Shown piece by piece: positions 15,541 through 19,361 of a stretch of DNA of 19,361 nucleotides. The position numbers were made by a program, and so were the translations under genes. The stretch comes from Thermoplasmatota archaeon (GTDB lineage: Archaea > Thermoplasmatota > B47-G6 > B47-G6B > 47-G6). The first letter of the stretch is position 1. Every line of letters starts with the position of its first letter. Below the pieces are notes generated by a model. The model saw only the letters and a program-made list of their open reading frames with translations, had not been told where the DNA came from and made no database searches. Location of the stretch: positions 1 through 19,361 of the forward strand of contig JAPDJS010000012.1 of NCBI GenBank assembly GCA_029258975.1. Reading direction: 5' to 3'.

Positions 15541-15546
15541 GGAGGT
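15541..15546 (+). promoter_or_regulatory. Orphan Shine-Dalgarno site
   Basis: GGAGGT is a full ribosome binding site, but the only ATG within 15 bases (15561) opens a basic 39-codon frame in a different phase. The in-frame ATG of the small gene is 34 bases away. Confidence 0.5.
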
Positions 15547-15580
15547 AATAAAGACAGAATATGAGACGATTTCAAAGAAC

Positions 15581-15772
15581 ATGGTGGATTACGTCGTTAA
15601 TGAAGCAAAGAAGGCAGGAGCAGTCACTGAAGCGTTTAAGATCATTAGAGAAGAGCTTGGAAAAGAACTCTACGTTTTAGTATATCCAGATGACATTTTC
15701 AAGTATTTGCCTATAATAAAAGAGTATTTTCTCTCAGACAATACAATAAGGAATACCGGAGCAAAAAATTAG
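15581..15772 (+). CDS. Small unknown protein, 63 aa or longer
   Basis: A 63-residue frame from ATG 15581 with a helix (NEAKKAGAVTEAFKIIREELGK), a strand (ELYVLVY) and a second helix. It is soluble and I do not recognise it. The frame stays open upstream to 15530 and reads protein-like there (EYETISKN before the ATG). A perfect GGAGGT lies at 15541-15546, too far (34 bases) from the ATG and without any ATG, GTG or TTG in this frame at proper spacing. The true start may be non-standard, or the site may belong to a longer leader. It ends with TAG overlapping the opposite-strand stop of the mat gene by three bases (15769-15772), which gives some support that it is real. Confidence 0.55.
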   Translation: MVDYVVNEAKKAGAVTEAFKIIREELGKELYVLVYPDDIFKYLPIIKEYFLSDNTIRNTGAKN

Positions 15773-16974
15773 AAGACGCGGACTTTGCCCTCTATGATTT
15801 CTTCTGTGAGCTTTGTTATGTTATCAAGCATTTCCGAGACTATTCCCTCGATCTCATTCTTGACATCAGCAGTAATGGTTTTGTCTTCTCCCATAAGGAG
15901 CTGTATGCTCGCAACGTGTGGATCGTTTATGGGCCTTCCTATCTGTGAGACAATACGAACGTAGACTTCTTTAGCATCTCCGCCTAGTGCATTGTAAATC
16001 CTATCCGCGATCTTAAATGCCAGAATGTTGTAGAGTTTACCTACATGATTTACGGGATTCTTTCCTGCAGCAGCCTCCATGCTCATAGGCCTATAGGGTG
16101 TTATAAGACCACTTACGCGATTTCCACGACCCACGCTACCATCATCACCGGCTTCCATAGAAAGACCTGTTACTGTAATGTAATAAACATCTCTCTCGGG
16201 AGAATCTGCAGTGTTCATGTATACAAGAACTTCTCTCTCTGTCATTTTTGAGAGATGATCTGCAATTTTATCTACGAGCTCTTCTTTCACACTGAGGTAG
16301 TGATCTGCATCTGGAACATATTTCGAAACAAATGCCTGAGCAATTGTCACGTTTATGGTATCATGATTTCTTACGCCCATAACCTTAACATCTTCACCAA
16401 TTTCTTTGTATTTGTTATAAAGATCTGTAAGGATGTATCTCTCTGTCTCCAGTACAATTCTTTCAGTATCTGTAAAAGGTGCAAATCCTACCCCAAAAGA
16501 TGTATCGTTGGCTCTAGGGGCATCTTGTGCTTTTTCCTCAAATACGCGGCGAAGATCAATAGAGCCCTGCCCTATACGGCTTATATATTCTACATGCCTT
16601 TCGGCATCCAAATTACGGAAATTATTCTTTAGATATTCTTTTGCAGCATTTATGGCAATGTCATGTATAGGAATAATATCGTTCTCCACCTTATATGTAG
16701 CACGTCCTGATATGAAAATGAGAATAGGCCTTAAGACTTCACCCCCGCCAAATCTAGGCTCAGCCTCACCGCCCACTACCTCGACTTGGTCGGTGTTGTG
16801 GTGCAATATGACGCCATAACGCTTTAGGTACTCCCTACAAAGTTTTCTGCTTATGGCCTCTGCTATACCGTCTGCAACACTATCAGGATGTCCTAGACCC
16901 TTTCTCTCGACCATCTCTGCTTCTCTCTCCTCAACTGGTATTTGGTATATGCGTTCTACGACGATGTTTTTCAT
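15769..16974 (-). CDS. mat: S-adenosylmethionine synthetase, archaeal type
   Basis: A 401-residue archaeal methionine adenosyltransferase, which makes S-adenosylmethionine from methionine and ATP. It differs from bacterial MetK in sequence. Family marks include ERKGLGHPDSVADGIAEAIS with the HPD triad (residues 29-31), GGGEVLRPILIFISGRAT, DTSFGVGFAPF and EAGDDGSVGRGNRVSGLITP followed by the PMSMEAAAGKNPVNHVGK motif. The start is ATG 16974, seven bases after GGAGGT (16982-16987). A TTG at 16989 precedes this and is unlikely. A TATA box (17016-17025, minus) leaves a leader of about 20 bases, with a perfect 14-base palindrome (16998-17011) between them. Its stop overlaps that of the small convergent gene. 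Confidence 0.96.
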   Translation of the reverse strand: MKNIVVERIYQIPVEEREAEMVERKGLGHPDSVADGIAEAISRKLCREYLKRYGVILHHNTDQVEVVGGEAEPRFGGGEVLRPILIFISGRATYKVENDIIPIHDIAINAAKEYLKNNFRNLDAERHVEYISRIGQGSIDLRRVFEEKAQDAPRANDTSFGVGFAPFTDTERIVLETERYILTDLYNKYKEIGEDVKVMGVRNHDTINVTIAQAFVSKYVPDADHYLSVKEELVDKIADHLSKMTEREVLVYMNTADSPERDVYYITVTGLSMEAGDDGSVGRGNRVSGLITPYRPMSMEAAAGKNPVNHVGKLYNILAFKIADRIYNALGGDAKEVYVRIVSQIGRPINDPHVASIQLLMGEDKTITADVKNEIEGIVSEMLDNITKLTEEIIEGKVRVF

Positions 16975-16997
16975 GTGGATAACCTCCAATAGTGAGC

Positions 16998-17011
16998 ATC
17001 AATATATTGAT
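16998..17011. promoter_or_regulatory. 14-base perfect palindrome at the mat promoter
   Basis: ATCAATATATTGAT reads the same on both strands and lies between the mat TATA box and the expected transcription start near 16995. That is where a bound repressor would block transcription. Confidence 0.45.
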
Positions 17012-17015
17012 CTTC

Positions 17016-17025
17016 GATATAAAAC
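17016..17025 (-). promoter_or_regulatory. TATA box for mat
   Basis: GTTTTATATC on the minus strand. Its centre is about 25 bases upstream of a transcription start near 16995, which keeps GGAGGT (16987-16982) in the leader. Confidence 0.55.
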
Positions 17026-17058
17026 AAGTGTGCAATATTAAAATTTTATCATAATATC

Positions 17059-17102
17059 TCTCCAAAATTATTACTCCTAGTAATAAAAGGAAAATTTGGA
17101 GA
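17059..17102. repeat. Nested inverted repeat between mat and korC
   Basis: The outer arms TCTCCAAA (17059-17066) and TTTGGAGA (17095-17102) are perfect, and an inner ATTACT-cct-AGTAAT hairpin (17070-17084) sits inside them. It lies downstream of korC and upstream of the mat promoter, so it may be part of the korC transcript end or a regulatory dyad. Confidence 0.5.
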
Positions 17103-17110
17103 CTTCAACT

Positions 17111-17120
17111 AAAAAAGAAA
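17111..17120 (-). terminator. T-rich terminator after korC
   Basis: The minus strand reads TTTCTTTTTT directly after the korC stop, and the inverted repeat at 17059-17102 follows. Confidence 0.4.
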
Positions 17121-17123
17121 ATA

Positions 17124-17657
17124 TTACGAAGTTTTGCAAATCTCTTCTGCAAGCTTGTATCCTTCTCTTAATGCTTTTATATCAAGTTCCGCCCACTTTG
17201 AACTAACGTTATCCCTTATAGACTGCTCAACAACATCTATCGGTATTATTCCAAGTAATTTAACAAGAAAGCCAAGGAATACCATGTTCTGAACGTTTAA
17301 ACTCCCTAAGGACTTTGCAATGTTTATTGCATCGACTTTATAAAGTTTTTCGTAACGCATAGGGATTTCCGAGACGTTAGATTCGGCTATTACAATTTTT
17401 GGCTTTGTATTTTTGAATGCATATACCGCACTTTGACTCATGACTATTAGATATATAGGCTCCTCGGCCCTTACATCGTAGATATCTCCATCTGAGATTA
17501 TTACGTCAGCTCTTGTTGGTGCTCCGCGAACCTGAGCGCTGTACATAGCAGTCTGCACAGCGTTCAGACCATAACGCACTGCAGCGTCTCCAATAATATA
17601 TGCAGCGAGAACGTTTCCCTGACCACCAGAGCCAATGAACCTTATGGGAATAATCAT
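17124..17657 (-). CDS. korC: 2-oxoacid:ferredoxin oxidoreductase, gamma subunit
   Basis: A 177-residue subunit of the enzyme that decarboxylates 2-oxoacids to acyl-CoA, with ferredoxin as electron acceptor. The N-terminal RFIGSGGQGNVLAA and TAMYSAQVRGAPTRADVIIS segments are typical of the gamma subunit. LNVQNMVFLGFLVKLLGI in the second half is also family-like. Its ATG overlaps the end of korB by four bases (ATGA), and the gene ends the operon. The visible sequence fits the 2-oxoglutarate branch best because of the KorB partner, but substrate choice is not proven. Confidence 0.9.
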   Translation of the reverse strand: MIIPIRFIGSGGQGNVLAAYIIGDAAVRYGLNAVQTAMYSAQVRGAPTRADVIISDGDIYDVRAEEPIYLIVMSQSAVYAFKNTKPKIVIAESNVSEIPMRYEKLYKVDAINIAKSLGSLNVQNMVFLGFLVKLLGIIPIDVVEQSIRDNVSSKWAELDIKALREGYKLAEEICKTS

Positions 17658-18379
17658 TTCCTGAACACCCCCACCTTTATTTCCCCTTTCTCAGCCATTT
17701 CCTTGAACTTCTGAATCATGGTCCAAGGATCGGTAATACCTATGGCCCTTCCGAAGTGTGTAGGACACTGTGAGATTACTTCTATGAATCTGAAGCCTTT
17801 CATGTTTAGTGCTTCTTTGATTGAGTTCTTTAGTTGAATTAGGTGATAAGTCGTCCATCTTGCTACGTAATCTGCGCCCGCAGACAGGACAAGATTCGCT
17901 ATATCAAAAGGTCTCTCGGGGAATCCAGTAGGATGCGTTTTTGTTTTAAGCCCTGTCGGTGTCGTCGGAGCGCTTTGACCACCTGTCATAGCATAAATAC
18001 CATTGTTTACTAGTATTACTAGCATATTCACACCCCTTCTTGCGGCGTGAATAAGGTGGTTACCGCCGATACCTGCACCATCCCCATCGCCGGTGAATAC
18101 AACTACGTACAAGTCTGGTCTAGTAAGCGCCACTCCTGTTGCAAATGCTATGGCTCTGCCATGGGTCGTGTGAAGGGTATCAACCCGCAGGTATGGGCTT
18201 GAGATCCACGCAGAACATCCTATACCAGAAACAGCCACAATCTTGTTTTTATCAATGCCCAGATCATCGATAGCTTCTATAAATGCTCTTAGTATTTGTC
18301 CATTACCACATCCTGGACAAAACGCTGTAGGAAGCCTTCTTAGATACTTCTCTCTTAGGAGTGCAGTCCTGCTTGTCAT
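17654..18379 (-). CDS. korB: 2-oxoacid:ferredoxin oxidoreductase, beta subunit
   Basis: A 241-residue thiamine diphosphate-binding beta subunit. The four cysteines expected to hold one [4Fe-4S] cluster are C21 and C24 (FCPGCGN), C55 (GIGCSAW) and C205 (SQCPTHFG). Their spacing matches the characterised archaeal two-subunit enzymes. FTGDGDGAGIGG (from 95) and LVNNGIYAMTGGQ form the thiamine/Mg site. The N-terminal RLPTAFCPGCGN wording is typical of KorB, suggesting 2-oxoglutarate as a main substrate, though these enzymes can be broad. The start is ATG 18379 after GGAGGG. It overlaps korA (ATGA) and korC (ATGA), so the three are translated together. Confidence 0.94.
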   Translation of the reverse strand: MTSRTALLREKYLRRLPTAFCPGCGNGQILRAFIEAIDDLGIDKNKIVAVSGIGCSAWISSPYLRVDTLHTTHGRAIAFATGVALTRPDLYVVVFTGDGDGAGIGGNHLIHAARRGVNMLVILVNNGIYAMTGGQSAPTTPTGLKTKTHPTGFPERPFDIANLVLSAGADYVARWTTYHLIQLKNSIKEALNMKGFRFIEVISQCPTHFGRAIGITDPWTMIQKFKEMAEKGEIKVGVFRK

Positions 18380-19361
18380 TGGTATACCCTCCTTATAGTC
18401 TCCAATATTTCTGACGAAAGCGGGACTTCTGGCCTAGATAACCCCAAATGGACAACTCTATCTATTCCAAATATGCGTTGAATCTCCATTAGGTACCCTC
18501 TTAAGGACAATTCTACAAGAATTACTTTTTCAACACGCTCCGCTAGTTCTAACAGCCTCTTTTCAGGTGAGGGCCAAAGAACTTTTGGTCTAAAGAATCC
18601 TACTTTAAGGCCTTCTTCACGCGCCTTTAAAACAGCACCTTTAGAAGGTCTAGATGAAATTCCATATGAAATTACAAGGAGTTTTGCATCGTCGGTATAG
18701 GCTTCCTCCCATTCAAGGAATTTATCCTTGTTTCTATGAATCTTTTCATGGAGTCTTTTTACGAGTTTTTCGTGACTTTCAGGGTTTCTAACATCTCTGG
18801 TTCCATCACCCTTATGCGTGGAACCCGTAACGAGGAGCTCGTAACCATCTCCAAATATAGGCATTGGAGGTACTAGATCATCATCTTCTGACCAGAACGG
18901 TAGAGTTTCTTCTGGAGGCGTTTTGGGCATTTTCCTCTCTATTAACTCTACTTTTTCTGGAATGACAACCCTTTCTCTCATATGCCCAACTTCTGCGTCG
19001 GAAAGCACAATAACGGGTGTTCTAAGCATTTCAGAGATGTTAAATGCCTTTATCGTAAGGTCCAACATTTCCTGTGGAGAATTTGGCGTTAAAGCAATGG
19101 CCTCGTAGTCTCCATGCGTTCCAAAGCGTGCTTGCATAACGTCTCCTTGGGCAGGCATTGTTGCTTGACCCGTAGATGGCCCTGCCCTTTGGACATCTAT
19201 GAGAACAAGAGGAGTCTCTGTCATGAACGCGTATCCAATATTCTCCTGCATCAAACTAAACCCCGGCCCAGAAGTGGCCGTCATGGCCTTCATCCCGGCC
19301 CATGACGCGCCAATAACAGCAGCAATAGAGGCAATCTCGTCCTCCATCTGTATAAAGACCC
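18376..19361 (-). CDS. korA: 2-oxoacid:ferredoxin oxidoreductase, alpha subunit (5' end outside window)
   Basis: At least 328 residues of the alpha subunit, running in frame off the right edge. The first visible part, VFIQMEDEIASIAAVIGASW, continues with KAMTATSGPGFSLMQENIGYA, the usual pyrimidine-binding region. Therefore the ATG at 19347 is an internal methionine and the N-terminus lies beyond 19361. Further on are VDVQRAGPSTGQATMPAQGD-type sequence and a GYELLVTGSTHKGDGTRDV region like KorA. The missing part would contain the first domain. A delta (ferredoxin-like) subunit, if present as in korDABC operons, would be outside the window. Confidence 0.94.
   Translation of the reverse strand, partial: VFIQMEDEIASIAAVIGASWAGMKAMTATSGPGFSLMQENIGYAFMTETPLVLIDVQRAGPSTGQATMPAQGDVMQARFGTHGDYEAIALTPNSPQEMLDLTIKAFNISEMLRTPVIVLSDAEVGHMRERVVIPEKVELIERKMPKTPPEETLPFWSEDDDLVPPMPIFGDGYELLVTGSTHKGDGTRDVRNPESHEKLVKRLHEKIHRNKDKFLEWEEAYTDDAKLLVISYGISSRPSKGAVLKAREEGLKVGFFRPKVLWPSPEKRLLELAERVEKVILVELSLRGYLMEIQRIFGIDRVVHLGLSRPEVPLSSEILETIRRVYQ

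Noticed and set aside
16255..16819. Long plus-strand frames opposite the mat gene
   Set aside because: They are shadows of a strongly conserved coding region and have no ribosome binding sites.

Overview
The window reads as chromosomal DNA of a thermophilic archaeon, most likely a thermoproteote (crenarchaeote). It carries archaeal-only ribosomal genes (S19e, L39e, L31e), aIF6, a PDCD5-like protein, the archaeal form of S-adenosylmethionine synthetase, a prepilin peptidase of the PibD/FlaK type, a three-gene ferredoxin oxidoreductase and a tRNA with encoded CCA. Starts are commonly preceded by GGTG or GGAGGT and by AT-rich TATA-like boxes. I see no mobile element, CRISPR array or integrase.

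Layout. 1-371: a partial unknown gene and an unlisted 49-residue cysteine protein, both minus strand. 564-5472: a sugar locus with a GH57 glycosidase (length and nucleophile position resemble the Pyrococcus GH57 alpha-galactosidase), an overlapping MFS transporter, a convergent GH1 beta-glycosidase and galactokinase. Together they could import alpha- and beta-galactosides, release galactose and phosphorylate it. 5547-8100: five overlapping reading frames of unknown function. The first has a signal-like segment, two are soluble and beta-rich, and two are membrane proteins, the last Yip1-like. The frame changes between the first three are opposite in sign, sit at A-runs and cancel out, so they may be one gene. 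8216-11085: a flippase-like membrane protein, a PLP enzyme of the D-cysteine desulfhydrase/ACC deaminase family and the prepilin peptidase. 11086-11147 (minus): a candidate C/D box guide RNA with two exact 12-nt guide spacings, lying between two convergent genes. 11183-12532 (minus): an HD-domain phosphohydrolase.

12691-14999: tRNA-Gly(UCC), then the translation operon S19e, PDCD5-like, L39e, L31e with a long glutamate-rich tail, and aIF6. 15030-16974: a YhbY-type RNA-binding protein, a 63-residue unknown protein whose apparent ribosome binding site does not match its start, and S-adenosylmethionine synthetase. 17124-19361 (minus): korC, korB and the 3' part of korA, joined by ATGA overlaps. 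The gene continues beyond the right edge.

The most interesting points are the frame-disrupted 5547-8100 cluster, the candidate C/D RNA, the small cysteine protein and the dyads around the mat promoter. The galactose locus is a good functional inference rather than a new system.
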